Assembly (NCBI GenBank): GCA_022616075.1 | Contig: JAKEFK010000191.1 | Coordinates: forward strand, 1-35,474 | Direction: 5' to 3' | Length of the DNA stretch: 35,474 bases | From: a bacterium | Lineage (GTDB): Bacteria > Acidobacteriota > HRBIN11 > JAKEFK01 | In this document: one piece after another, positions 7,927 through 15,705 of the stretch | Position numbering within the stretch: the stretch's first letter is position 1 | How the letters are laid out: each line of letters begins with the position of its first letter | Program-made: the position numbers and the translations under genes | The notes under the pieces: model-generated | Databases searched by the model: none | The model's input: only the letters and a program-made list of their open reading frames with translations | What the model was told of the DNA's origin: nothing

Positions 7927-9579
7927 TCAAGAAACCGCGACTTTCTCGCGCTTGGTTTTCGGTAATATTCCCTTCCCCTGAAGTATGTAGATCCACGCCA
8001 CGAAATTGCTCTTCTCGCTCTTTTCTAAATTGAAAATTTCGCGGGCCACTTTAAACCAGCTCTTTCCGCATTTTTCGTAAAGTGACGTTAACTTGTCGCG
8101 CAATTCGATTACGTCAGATTTCCATTCCGGTGTCAGCCGGAGTATCAGTTCATCGAAACTGAGATGATCCGTTTTTCGAACCAACGTGTACTCCCGCACT
8201 GCTCTCTGAGACTTTCTCCGGAATCTGTACCAGTCTAAATTCTCCACTGCTTCCTCATCTGCTGGAACGGCCTCCCGGCACTCAGCCGGATATTCCTCAT
8301 CCAGACTGTAAACAATGTCCTGCAGATCCTTCTTTTCAATCTGAACGCCTGAGCAGTGGTCTCTCGCCATGATAACGATTGTCTTCAGACGTCGAACGTT
8401 GCCTGGGTAATCCAAATCCTTCAAATAATCGATTGCCTCTTTGCTAATCTGTTTCGGATGGGAGTAAAACTCGGCCAATAGTGGAATGTCCTGTCTTCGA
8501 TCTTTGAGCGGCGCAACCCATATTCGTTTAACACGGATCCGTTCCAAGAAGTCAAGACGGAACTTTCCTTCCTTCACCATCTGGTGCAGATTGCGGTTTG
8601 TAGCTGTGATCAGTCTGAAGTCGACGTTCTCAACCAGCTCATCGGTTCCAAGCATCTGCACTTCGTTGAACTCAACCGCTCGCAGAAGCTTGGCTTGAAC
8701 GTCATAGGGTAACTCTCCCACTTCATCAAGAAAAAGTGTGCCGCCATCCGCAGATTGGATTCGGCCCTTGCGGTACTCCGCCCCCGTATACGCACCTTTT
8801 TTGACACCGAATAATTCTGCCTCGATCAGTCCAGGGTTTAGAGCGGCACAATTCACAACAACTAAAGGTTTACGGGCGCGTTCAGATAAATAGTGGATAG
8901 CACGTGCCACCAATTCTTTACCGGTACCGGTGTCTCCTTGAATCAAGACCGGCCAATTGTGCCGGGCGGCGTGCGCGATTTCCTCTCGCAGTTGAACCAT
9001 GGCGTGTGATACCCCAATGATACGATTCAATCCCGCATGTTCATTGATTTTGTCGGTTAAGGTCTGTGCGTTTTCTTCAAAAAGATCCCTACTCGATTCC
9101 AACAGTGAGAAGGAAAAGAAATATATCGAAAAGAAGCGGCAAATCTGCGATAAGAGTTCAACATCCGCCTGGGAAAACTCCTTTTTCTTAGTTCTGATAT
9201 CACAGTAAACGGCACCGCGAACAGAGCCTGCAATATCGATTCGGACCGCAATGCAAGAACGGATGTTCTGCGATATCTGCGATTCGGTCGCAGTGGATGG
9301 ATCGCTAGGATTTCTCAATGCATAACCATTTGCCAAAGCCTCTTGAATGACAGTATGGGAAGGCTTTCGCTGATTCCAAGCCCCGTCAGTAGAGGCTGAA
9401 TACTTAACGACACGGTTTTCCTGAAGCACAAAGCTTGCGTATTCTGCCTCCATAAGATCCCGGACCCTCTCAATGACATGGTAAGGTAAATCCTCGGAAC
9501 CCAAATGTTCATTCAGGGCGATCTCCGCTTGAACGATTTCGGAGCACTTTTCTTTAAATAAGGGGCTTGCTTTTATCAT
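7927..9579 (-). CDS. Sigma-54-dependent transcriptional activator with GAF domain
   Basis: This 550-aa protein has a GAF-like sensory domain (about residues 15-160), a short linker, and a sigma-54 interaction AAA+ domain (185-410): Walker A GDTGTGKE at 215-222, the sigma-54-contacting loop GAYTGA at 262-267 (Tyr replaces the usual Phe, a common variant), Walker B TLFLDE at 281-286, and the DRRQDIPLL segment at 360-368. The C-terminus (450-550) does not show the usual Fis-type helix-turn-helix, though GKSWFKVAREIFNLEK could be a divergent one. There is no receiver domain, so activation should come from a small ligand or protein bound to GAF. Nearby candidate sigma-54 promoters suggest it controls the pilus genes. 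The divergent kinase 132 bases away may act on it. Confidence 0.93.
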   Translation of the reverse strand: MIKASPLFKEKCSEIVQAEIALNEHLGSEDLPYHVIERVRDLMEAEYASFVLQENRVVKYSASTDGAWNQRKPSHTVIQEALANGYALRNPSDPSTATESQISQNIRSCIAVRIDIAGSVRGAVYCDIRTKKKEFSQADVELLSQICRFFSIYFFSFSLLESSRDLFEENAQTLTDKINEHAGLNRIIGVSHAMVQLREEIAHAARHNWPVLIQGDTGTGKELVARAIHYLSERARKPLVVVNCAALNPGLIEAELFGVKKGAYTGAEYRKGRIQSADGGTLFLDEVGELPYDVQAKLLRAVEFNEVQMLGTDELVENVDFRLITATNRNLHQMVKEGKFRLDFLERIRVKRIWVAPLKDRRQDIPLLAEFYSHPKQISKEAIDYLKDLDYPGNVRRLKTIVIMARDHCSGVQIEKKDLQDIVYSLDEEYPAECREAVPADEEAVENLDWYRFRRKSQRAVREYTLVRKTDHLSFDELILRLTPEWKSDVIELRDKLTSLYEKCGKSWFKVAREIFNLEKSEKSNFVAWIYILQGKGILPKTKREKVAVS

Positions 9580-9590
9580 AACGCCGTGAC

Positions 9591-9618
9591 ATTATAGCCA
9601 GCCATCTCAAAAATGCAA
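9591..9618 (-). promoter_or_regulatory. Sigma-70-type promoter of the sigma-54 activator gene
   Basis: Reading the minus strand, TTGCAT (9618-9613) and a perfect TATAAT (9596-9591) are separated by 16 bases. The predicted start near 9584 lies only about 5 bases before the ATG at 9579, so the transcript may be close to leaderless or translation may begin farther in. Confidence 0.55.
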
Positions 9619-9711
9619 CAGTAGGGGGGATCTGTTTACCCACAAATCGCTACAGTGGCGGTAATTTGCTTTCGATTTCGATATATATGTTTGAAGTGAT
9701 TTTGATTTGAT

Positions 9712-10734
9712 ATGCATAGTGAAATCAACAGGAAGGTCTGGGGACTTGCGATTCAAAGGGGTATCGTTGGACTTGAAGATCTGATGAATATACTCGGCGA
9801 AGACCAGCTTGAAAGTCTTCTCGCAGAAGTCTGTGAGTCGACGGAAGACGATTGCGTCGAGCCGGATGTTGCTGTTCAGGCCGCTACTCAGGAGGTTGAA
9901 AGTAAACCCGTCCACGGAGTTTGGTTCGGCCGGTATGAGCAGCCAGTATTTCTGGGTGAAGGCGCGACTGGGCGAGTGTTCACAGCATTTGATCCAGTAC
10001 TTCGCAGGTATGTTGCTGTGAAGCTTCTGAAAACAGAAGATATGGAACTGAGAGAGCGCCTTATCAGAGAAGCACGCGCACAGGCCCGCGTTCAGCACCC
10101 CAATGTCTGTGCCATTTATGAGGCCGGTGAAATCCAGGGCCAGGCATACATTGTCATGCAGTACATCAACGGAGGTACACTGAAGCAGATTCAGAAAAAA
10201 CTTAGCTTGAGAGAAAAGACACAAATCATGCGAGACGTCGCGAATGGCTTGCATGCAGCTCATCTCGCCGGCATCGTGCACCGCGATGTTAAGCCATCCA
10301 ATATCATGGTTGAACGTACTGAAACTGACGAACTGATAGCACGGATCATCGATTTCGGATTCGCACGGGTTCTGGATGCATTGGAATTAACCAGACCAGG
10401 CACGATCATTGGAAGCCCTCTGTATATGTCTCCAGAACAAGCAAGAGGTGAAACCGAAAAAATTGACAGTCGAACCGACACATACGCCCTTGGCGTAACT
10501 CTTTATGAACTGCTTGTTGGTACACCTCCTTACGAACGGCACGACATCTGTACGGTCTTAAAGAGAACAAACGTTCCAGCCAAACTGGAGATGATCGTTC
10601 TAAAATGTCTCGAGAAAGAACAGGAAAGAAGGTACGACTCAGCCAGGGCGCTTTCTGATGATCTGAACCGTTTTCTTCTGGAGGAGCCGGTAAACGCACG
10701 CTATGCGTCTGCATTGGTTGAGCAGAGAAGCTGA
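9712..10734 (+). CDS. Cytoplasmic Ser/Thr protein kinase
   Basis: This 340-aa protein is a compact Hanks-type kinase with a 70-residue N-terminal extension. Catalytic features are complete: glycine loop LGEGATGRVF at 81-90, Lys104 (VAVK), Glu120, HRDVKPSN at 190-197, DFG at 214-216, SPEQ at 240-243. The protein ends right after the kinase fold, with no transmembrane, PASTA or TPR segment. It is transcribed divergently from the sigma-54 activator, which suggests a shared regulatory role; phosphorylation of that activator or of the pilus locus pseudokinase is only a hypothesis. No good ribosome binding site precedes the ATG. A sigma-54-like match upstream has the wrong spacing and was rejected. 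Confidence 0.92.
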   Translation: MHSEINRKVWGLAIQRGIVGLEDLMNILGEDQLESLLAEVCESTEDDCVEPDVAVQAATQEVESKPVHGVWFGRYEQPVFLGEGATGRVFTAFDPVLRRYVAVKLLKTEDMELRERLIREARAQARVQHPNVCAIYEAGEIQGQAYIVMQYINGGTLKQIQKKLSLREKTQIMRDVANGLHAAHLAGIVHRDVKPSNIMVERTETDELIARIIDFGFARVLDALELTRPGTIIGSPLYMSPEQARGETEKIDSRTDTYALGVTLYELLVGTPPYERHDICTVLKRTNVPAKLEMIVLKCLEKEQERRYDSARALSDDLNRFLLEEPVNARYASALVEQRS

Positions 10735-10740
10735 AAGCTG

Positions 10741-10926
10741 CTATTCCCTGCGATGCTTGTTTCCAATCCATTCTTCGATCTCGCGTGAGCCAATCTTGTT
10801 GGGTCCGCCCTTGCGTCTAATGAACTCTTCAAATTCTTCTTGTGAATTGTTACTTTCTGCGGTCTTCTCTCGTGTAGGACGATCTTTCTCTTGTAGTTGC
10901 GGGGCGTCGCTCTTGAATCCTTGCAT
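10741..10926 (-). CDS. Small charged hypothetical protein
   Basis: A 61-aa very hydrophilic protein ending GNKHRRE, rich in Glu, Lys and Arg, with KGGPNKIGSREIEEWIG as the most ordered-looking segment. I chose the ATG at 10926 because GGGAG lies 5 bases upstream; a longer frame from 10965 lacks one. It is convergent with the kinase (6 bases between stops) and divergent from the XRE regulator, so it might be a small partner of that regulator. No family recognised. Confidence 0.5.
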   Translation of the reverse strand: MQGFKSDAPQLQEKDRPTREKTAESNNSQEEFEEFIRRKGGPNKIGSREIEEWIGNKHRRE

Positions 10927-10976
10927 ACCTCTCCCTGAGTGTACCTCAAAGGTATCCATTTGCATAATCGGTGTGG

Positions 10977-11198
10977 ATGGGTGATGTCAAGAGAATTAAA
11001 GCGATCCTGGCCAAGAATCTCAAAGCCCGAAGGAAAAGTCTGCACTTATCGCAAGAAGAAGCAGCCGAGCGGGCTGGAATAACCTACAAGTATTGGCAGC
11101 GTCTGGAGATGGTTTCACAGCCGGACCTTCCATCCTTGCCTACCCTTTACAAACTCGCCAGAGCACTAAAGACTCCGATGTACACTCTTTTAAAGTAA
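10977..11198 (+). CDS. XRE-family helix-turn-helix regulator
   Basis: This 73-aa protein is essentially one Cro/C1-type domain: LKARRKSLHLSQEEAAERAG as helices 1-2, ITYKYWQRLE as the recognition helix, then LPTLYKLARALKTPMYTLL. Such proteins are small repressors of phages, plasmids and toxin-antitoxin loci. The start may also be GTG 10971; ATG 10977 keeps the domain complete. It sits 285 bases upstream of the pilus operon in the same direction and divergent from a small charged protein. Its target is not evident. Confidence 0.85.
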   Translation: MGDVKRIKAILAKNLKARRKSLHLSQEEAAERAGITYKYWQRLEMVSQPDLPSLPTLYKLARALKTPMYTLLK

Positions 11199-11453
11199 AA
11201 GTGATTTGCCGAAAGGCGAGATCCCAATGATATTCTCCGAAGTCGAAACGATTTCCACAGTAGTCCAACAATTTCCGACTCCTGTGAGTCTTCAACACGA
11301 GCCAAATCAAACCCGCCATCTATAAATATGGATGTGCATTCTAAGCCTTTATATGCCTCTGTGCTGATTTTAACAGGCAGCTAGGGGTCTTTCGTAAACG
11401 CAACCTTCCGCGCTTCGTCGAAATCAATAATTCAATCCCTCTAACCTCACACC

Positions 11454-11469
11454 TGGCATGGCTGTTGCA
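11454..11469 (+). promoter_or_regulatory. Candidate sigma-54 promoter of the pilus operon
   Basis: TGGCATGGCTGTTGCA matches TGGCAC-R-N4-TTGCW with one change (C to T) and exact spacing. It shares 14 of 16 bases with the site before pilB at 20801. Predicted start is near 11480, so the annotated ATG at 11484 would have a 4-base leader; a downstream start such as ATG 11580 is an alternative. Confidence 0.65.
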
Positions 11470-11483
11470 ATGAGATTTTCGCC

Positions 11484-13007
11484 ATGCGAGGAATTTCACA
11501 ATTGAAAACAATTGAATTGAGTAATTACGTGATACCGGGTTTCTCGCAGAATGAGAAGTTCTTGAACCCTAGAATTTCTATGATCGATTCCTGGCACGTA
11601 AGCGGCGTACTCTTAAGGACAGATATTGCTGAGGTTGCTCTTGCGGACAATCTCTCCACACGTGAGCCGGCGATCATAACGTATTTGCTTCCATCGGTTC
11701 TGCCTGGAACTTCCGAATACGACCTTTTCATCGAAGCTGGCAGTAAGCTTCGAGATTTAAAGAAACTTCAGTTTCATGAAGAACTCCGTGTCAAGAATTT
11801 CGGGAAGAAGTTATCCGGACTTCGGTACATGCCGAAAGGAGATTCGGGAGAGCTTGTGTGTGCGCAGTGCGAGACATCGATCTCTGAGGATTGGCCATCC
11901 AGGGAAAGATGCATTGTATGCGCGACATGTGGCAACCAGATCCGATACGTAAACTCTGACATCTGGCTGCCTGCTATCTCAGCCGGATATTACAATCACA
12001 TCTCTCTTAAGCATGCATTTGATACTTTGCAACAAGAACAACTTCGGATTCCAAACAGCATTTTCTGTCACATTCTTTATCGAACGGCATCGGAAATGAT
12101 TCTGGCCTCCAGGAAAAGAATTCCAGTTGTCATCTCATCCGACACGGTGGTGATCACTGAGCATGGCAAAGTGGGGATTATTCCAGTACCTACTGCGCGT
12201 GCGTCACGCGGGCAGGCTTCGAGTTCAGACGTTCCCGCGATTGCAGCTGATTACTTCAGCCATTTCCTTTCTTTTGTTCCGGATCCATCAGAAAGATTGA
12301 TGGCCTTCTTCGCCCTGCCGAACAGGGAAACGATGCGGGATCTGAAAGAACTCGCAAGAAATATTTCATCTGAGAAGATCATCGGCTGGCTACGATATTT
12401 GCAACCGTCGCTTTTTGCTGCAGGTGTCAGCCGCAAAGATGCCTATATCGCCGTGCAAGAGATGTTCGTCACTAGCGGAAAGGAAGTGCGTCCCACGTCT
12501 CAAATGCACCAGATTGCCCCGGAACACTTTGCTGAGTCAGTTGCAGCGCAAGCGCTACGTGCAATTCGCCAAAGTGATACATCCATCATTTCGGAGCTGA
12601 CATCAAGATTTCAGTCGATGAAATCTGTCGCTGCTGGAGCTTTCGCTCTGCTTGGTGCGGTTTGCTTTTTTGCCTTCTCTGATGGCGGTTCTCAACCTGC
12701 CTTGCAAGCGACAGTTGCGCCGATGGCCAAGACACGCGTCGTCACATCAACATTGCATAGCACACCAGCGAAGATCGTTCGAAGTTCAATCCCCGATCCG
12801 TTAAAAGAAAGGATCAATAATTCCATGGCTACTGTGCGCCTGCTTGTATCTGAAAACGGCATAGTAAAAAACGTGCAGTGGATTTATGTCACCGATGAGC
12901 AATGGAACTTCTACCACGCTGCAGTTTCACAACTCGAGTTTGAGCCTGCATCCAACAGCGGCAAGCCTGTCACTGGCTGGACAACAATGCAACTTCCGCT
13001 GAGGTAA
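11484..13007 (+). CDS. Membrane protein: degenerate kinase-like domain with zinc ribbon and TonB-C-like end
   Basis: This 507-aa protein heads the pilus operon. Residues 40-240 have the rhythm of a Ser/Thr kinase: an FIEAGSKLRDLKKL helix, and VVISSDTVVITEHGKVGIIPV where kinases have HRDxxPxNxLxxxDGxVKLxDF. The catalytic Lys, HRD Asp and DFG are missing, so it would be a pseudokinase. A cysteine cluster (Cys126, 129, 143, 146, 149) looks like an inserted zinc ribbon. One transmembrane helix lies at about 382-398. Residues 440-507 resemble a TonB C-terminal domain (VRLLVSENGIVKNVQ, then LEFEPASNSGKPV), placed outside the inner membrane. It could link cytoplasmic signals to the envelope pilus machinery. 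The pseudokinase reading is inference; the TonB-C reading is firmer. The start is uncertain. Confidence 0.8.
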   Translation: MRGISQLKTIELSNYVIPGFSQNEKFLNPRISMIDSWHVSGVLLRTDIAEVALADNLSTREPAIITYLLPSVLPGTSEYDLFIEAGSKLRDLKKLQFHEELRVKNFGKKLSGLRYMPKGDSGELVCAQCETSISEDWPSRERCIVCATCGNQIRYVNSDIWLPAISAGYYNHISLKHAFDTLQQEQLRIPNSIFCHILYRTASEMILASRKRIPVVISSDTVVITEHGKVGIIPVPTARASRGQASSSDVPAIAADYFSHFLSFVPDPSERLMAFFALPNRETMRDLKELARNISSEKIIGWLRYLQPSLFAAGVSRKDAYIAVQEMFVTSGKEVRPTSQMHQIAPEHFAESVAAQALRAIRQSDTSIISELTSRFQSMKSVAAGAFALLGAVCFFAFSDGGSQPALQATVAPMAKTRVVTSTLHSTPAKIVRSSIPDPLKERINNSMATVRLLVSENGIVKNVQWIYVTDEQWNFYHAAVSQLEFEPASNSGKPVTGWTTMQLPLR

Positions 13008-13013
13008 TTGAGG

Positions 13014-13439
13014 ATGACAAATTCCACAACCTCACGCAAAAACAAGAATGGTTTCAGTTTGATTGAGCTGATCGTTTCTCTTGCAATTCTAATGGCTTTG
13101 CTCGCAGGAATTCTCAATCTGGTAGCAGTTGACCTGCTCAGTCTGAAGCTTTCCCGGCAGCACGCGCTGCTGAAAGACCTGGCCGAATCGGAGCTCAACA
13201 GACTTAAATCTCTTGACTTCAACGATGCGGATCTGGATGCCAAGGCCGGACTGCACAGTGTGGAAAGAACAACATCAAAGGGTTGGAAAGTTACGATCGA
13301 TTGGACGATTACAGAAGAAGAAAGCGGCAACGAGCGAATTAAAGTGAAGCGGATTGATCTGGTTCCCTACTTAACACACAAGCCCATCAAATCCAGAACC
13401 TATGTCGGGAGAGTCTTTCAATATGACTTCAAAGAATAA
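13014..13439 (+). CDS. Type IV prepilin-like protein (PilV-like minor pilin)
   Basis: A 141-aa protein with a class III signal sequence: a basic leader, then NG/FSLIELIVSLAILMALL. Cleavage after Gly13 gives Phe+1 and the conserved Glu+5. The next 25 residues are the hydrophobic N-terminal pilin helix, followed by a short globular part. ATG 13014 is preferred because GAGG lies 9 bases upstream; the frame extends six bases farther to a TTG. It overlaps the next prepilin gene by 17 bases, so the genes are translationally coupled. Minor pilins of this kind form the pilus tip complex that primes assembly, usually with PilW, PilX and PilY1, all encoded just downstream. Confidence 0.88.
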   Translation: MTNSTTSRKNKNGFSLIELIVSLAILMALLAGILNLVAVDLLSLKLSRQHALLKDLAESELNRLKSLDFNDADLDAKAGLHSVERTTSKGWKVTIDWTITEEESGNERIKVKRIDLVPYLTHKPIKSRTYVGRVFQYDFKE

Positions 13440-14028
13440 CCTTGTTCACACACTCTACCGCGGGATGTCCGTAATTGAGGTTCTCGTTACGCTCGCTCTG
13501 ATTGGAATCATTCTAAGTATGGCGACAGGCCTTCTTGGCATGGCCAGAAGGAATCAGAAGACGCTGCTTTATACAGCTCGTCAGATCTCGTTTGACGTTC
13601 GTGAAGCTGTCGAAATCTCAAAAAGCCGTTCAGAAAAATTCGCAGTGCAAGTGAAGTCAGATGGCTACACGATCTATGTGGAAGACGATGATCCTGCGGA
13701 TGGTTGGCAAGCCGGGGAGGAAGTGATTGAGACGCGAACTTTCGCAACTGATGTAGTACTCACCGATCCAACCTCCATACCGGATGATTGGAAAAGACGG
13801 ATTTATATCAATGGCACTGAAGAGCTCCGGTTACCAACGATCATTAAAAACACCGACATCTTTTTCATCGATGCCTCAGGATTAGAAGAGCAGAGAGTCA
13901 TGGGGCTCAATTTTCCAAACGCTCCGGTATACCAGACCGTTTGTGTGCGCGTTTATGATTCCGGTGATTCGGACGTCTACCGTTATTCAGAAGAGGGGAA
14001 AACATGGACTCTTGCACCATTGGGATAA
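13423..14028 (+). CDS. Type IV prepilin-like protein (FimT/GspH-like)
   Basis: A 201-aa pseudopilin with leader ending RG/MSVIEVLVTLALIGIIL; cleavage after Gly14 leaves Met+1 and Glu+5. The globular part is larger and acidic, with the pattern ARQISFDVREAVEISKSRS and a long beta region typical of GspH/FimT-type minor pilins. I chose ATG 13423 because it gives a short leader and GGGAG lies upstream; ATG 13402 is in frame. It overlaps the preceding and following genes, consistent with one operon. Probable role: initiation subunit of the pilus tip. Confidence 0.85.
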   Translation: MTSKNNLVHTLYRGMSVIEVLVTLALIGIILSMATGLLGMARRNQKTLLYTARQISFDVREAVEISKSRSEKFAVQVKSDGYTIYVEDDDPADGWQAGEEVIETRTFATDVVLTDPTSIPDDWKRRIYINGTEELRLPTIIKNTDIFFIDASGLEEQRVMGLNFPNAPVYQTVCVRVYDSGDSDVYRYSEEGKTWTLAPLG

Positions 14029-15134
14029 AGCGCAACTCGCTGCAACAGGGTTTCACATTGCTTGGAGTTCTCGTTGCCACAGCGATTCTGCTGATTGTTC
14101 TTCTCATGGCGTACCGGCTTTATTCCGACGTTTCAGAAACTGCAATGAAAACTTCAAGCAGTGTGATCTCCCTTGACCGCACACGAGTTGTAGAAGACCA
14201 GATGCGTTATTACTTGTATCATGCGGGACTTGGCGTGCCTGCAGACGCGCCAGTCATCATCGAAGCAAAAGAGAATTCCCTGGCGCTCATGCTCAATTCT
14301 GGTTACTACAGTTACGTTGCGGATCATGACCTGTTTCTGGGAACGATGCAGTCTACGGAAATCGATGTGCAGAATACAGCCGGCCTGAAATCCTCGTTCT
14401 ATGATCGTGAGGAGATTCCGCTCACGATTCTTTCCGATGATAAGGTCCCTCTGATAGCAAAGGATGAGACTCTTCCGGTGATTCCAAAGAATGGAGCTGC
14501 CGATGATGCAAAAATAACGGTCGTTACAAATGACACCGCATACTGGCTCCGCAAGGGGCAATACATCGGTGAAGTTGCTCAGCTTCATCAATTTACTTTG
14601 AACAATGGTGAGCTGCATTTAAAGACCACACATTCGGATGGCTCGGAGTTTGACCGCATCATCGGTTCAGGCATTGAGGGCTTCGATGTAGCCTTCTATT
14701 ACAAGCCAACGTACTTCGATGAAGATGACGCACCGGTTTGGTGTGCAGATAACTCCGATGAGGATCCCAACTGCAGATACCGCCCTGGCAACTTTGAAGA
14801 GCCCGGATCTGTTTGCACACAATCTGATCCGGATTGGGACAAATGTCTTCCGTGTGCTGGCCATATTACGGTGCAAATCGACACAGATGCGAATGGAATC
14901 ATTGATGAAAACGATGACTCGGACGGCGATGGAACTGTAGACGCCACGCCGCTCCAGGAAGTAGCGGAGTTCAAGGATACGAGACTTCTTCGCTTTTGGA
15001 TTCTTGTCGCGGGTGATCAGATTCCAGTGAGCAAAGAAAGTCAAAACTACGTGGTCGGAAGAAAAATCCTGAAATTTAACGATAACCGGAAGCGCACATT
15101 GTCTGTAGTCGATGTTGACATCAAGAATTTATGA
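14004..15134 (+). CDS. PilW-like minor pilin lacking Glu5, with Ca-binding-like loop
   Basis: A 376-aa protein with prepilin sequence QG/FTLLGVLVATAILLIVLL: cleavage after Gly16, but position +5 is Gly instead of Glu. The large size, the order in the operon and the long beta-rich domain fit PilW. Residues 293-313 contain a Dx[DN]xxG-type acidic loop pair (DTDANG and DSDGDG) like dockerin or EF-hand calcium sites. Five cysteines (247, 257, 271, 281, 284) could form disulfides. It starts inside the preceding gene after GAGGGG and overlaps the next gene by ATGA. Loss of Glu5 is known for tip-capping pseudopilins such as GspK. Confidence 0.85.
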   Translation: MDSCTIGIKRNSLQQGFTLLGVLVATAILLIVLLMAYRLYSDVSETAMKTSSSVISLDRTRVVEDQMRYYLYHAGLGVPADAPVIIEAKENSLALMLNSGYYSYVADHDLFLGTMQSTEIDVQNTAGLKSSFYDREEIPLTILSDDKVPLIAKDETLPVIPKNGAADDAKITVVTNDTAYWLRKGQYIGEVAQLHQFTLNNGELHLKTTHSDGSEFDRIIGSGIEGFDVAFYYKPTYFDEDDAPVWCADNSDEDPNCRYRPGNFEEPGSVCTQSDPDWDKCLPCAGHITVQIDTDANGIIDENDDSDGDGTVDATPLQEVAEFKDTRLLRFWILVAGDQIPVSKESQNYVVGRKILKFNDNRKRTLSVVDVDIKNL

Positions 15135-15688
15135 AGGCTGAATTCCGATTTGGAACTGTAACTGTTAACCAGAAAGGCAACGCACTCATCGTTGTCTTGA
15201 TCGTGGTGCTGCTGATTACCCTTATTGCGACGTTCTTATACAAGAGCTCGCGTTCGCACCGGAAACAGGTGCAGGCCCAAACGAATTATTCAGTCGCATC
15301 CGATCGTGCAGACGCAACGATTGTTCTGGCAAAGATATGGCTGGACTCTCTTAACGATCCGCCCGAACTTGATGCTGACTGGGTCACTGATTGCACAAAT
15401 TGCTACAAGCAAATCACCAATAAATCAGAGGAAGAACTTTCAAAGTTGTCGGCCGATCAGTTTTACAAGATCGATGAAAACGGCGATGGCGAGATCAACA
15501 GTTCGGATGCCGCTCAATATCTGATCGTGCCGCTTGGCATTTCTGCAGCAAGCAACTGTATTTCGAACGATGGCTATAGCAATAGCTGCTGGCGGAGGCA
15601 CACATACGTAATCGTTGCGCGGACGCAGACAGGCATCAATACACAGGTTGAGCGAAAGCAGCAATTTTCAAGGAGCTTCTACTACTGA
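15131..15688 (+). CDS. PilX-like minor pilin with EF-hand-like loop
   Basis: A 185-aa protein with leader QKG/NALIVVLIVVLLITLIATF. Cleavage after Gly16 would leave Asn+1, and position +5 is Val, so Glu5 is absent, as in many PilX/GspK-type proteins (G-x-A-L-I pattern). Residues 115-126 (DENGDGEINSSD) match a calcium-binding EF-hand loop closely. It overlaps the PilW-like gene by four bases and is followed 17 bases later by pilY1. Expected role: part of the minor pilin complex that holds PilY1 at the pilus tip. Confidence 0.82.
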   Translation: MKAEFRFGTVTVNQKGNALIVVLIVVLLITLIATFLYKSSRSHRKQVQAQTNYSVASDRADATIVLAKIWLDSLNDPPELDADWVTDCTNCYKQITNKSEEELSKLSADQFYKIDENGDGEINSSDAAQYLIVPLGISAASNCISNDGYSNSCWRRHTYVIVARTQTGINTQVERKQQFSRSFYY

Positions 15689-15705
15689 ACCGGAAAGGAG
15701 TAAGC

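Noticed and set aside
9656-9670. Sigma-54-like sequence TGGCGGTAATTTGCT before the kinase at 9712
   Set aside because: Only 9 bases separate GG and GC instead of the required 10, and two positions of the -24 box differ.
9607-10281. Minus-strand open frame of 224 codons
   Set aside because: It is antisense to the Ser/Thr kinase, whose frame has all catalytic motifs; its translation has no recognisable domain.
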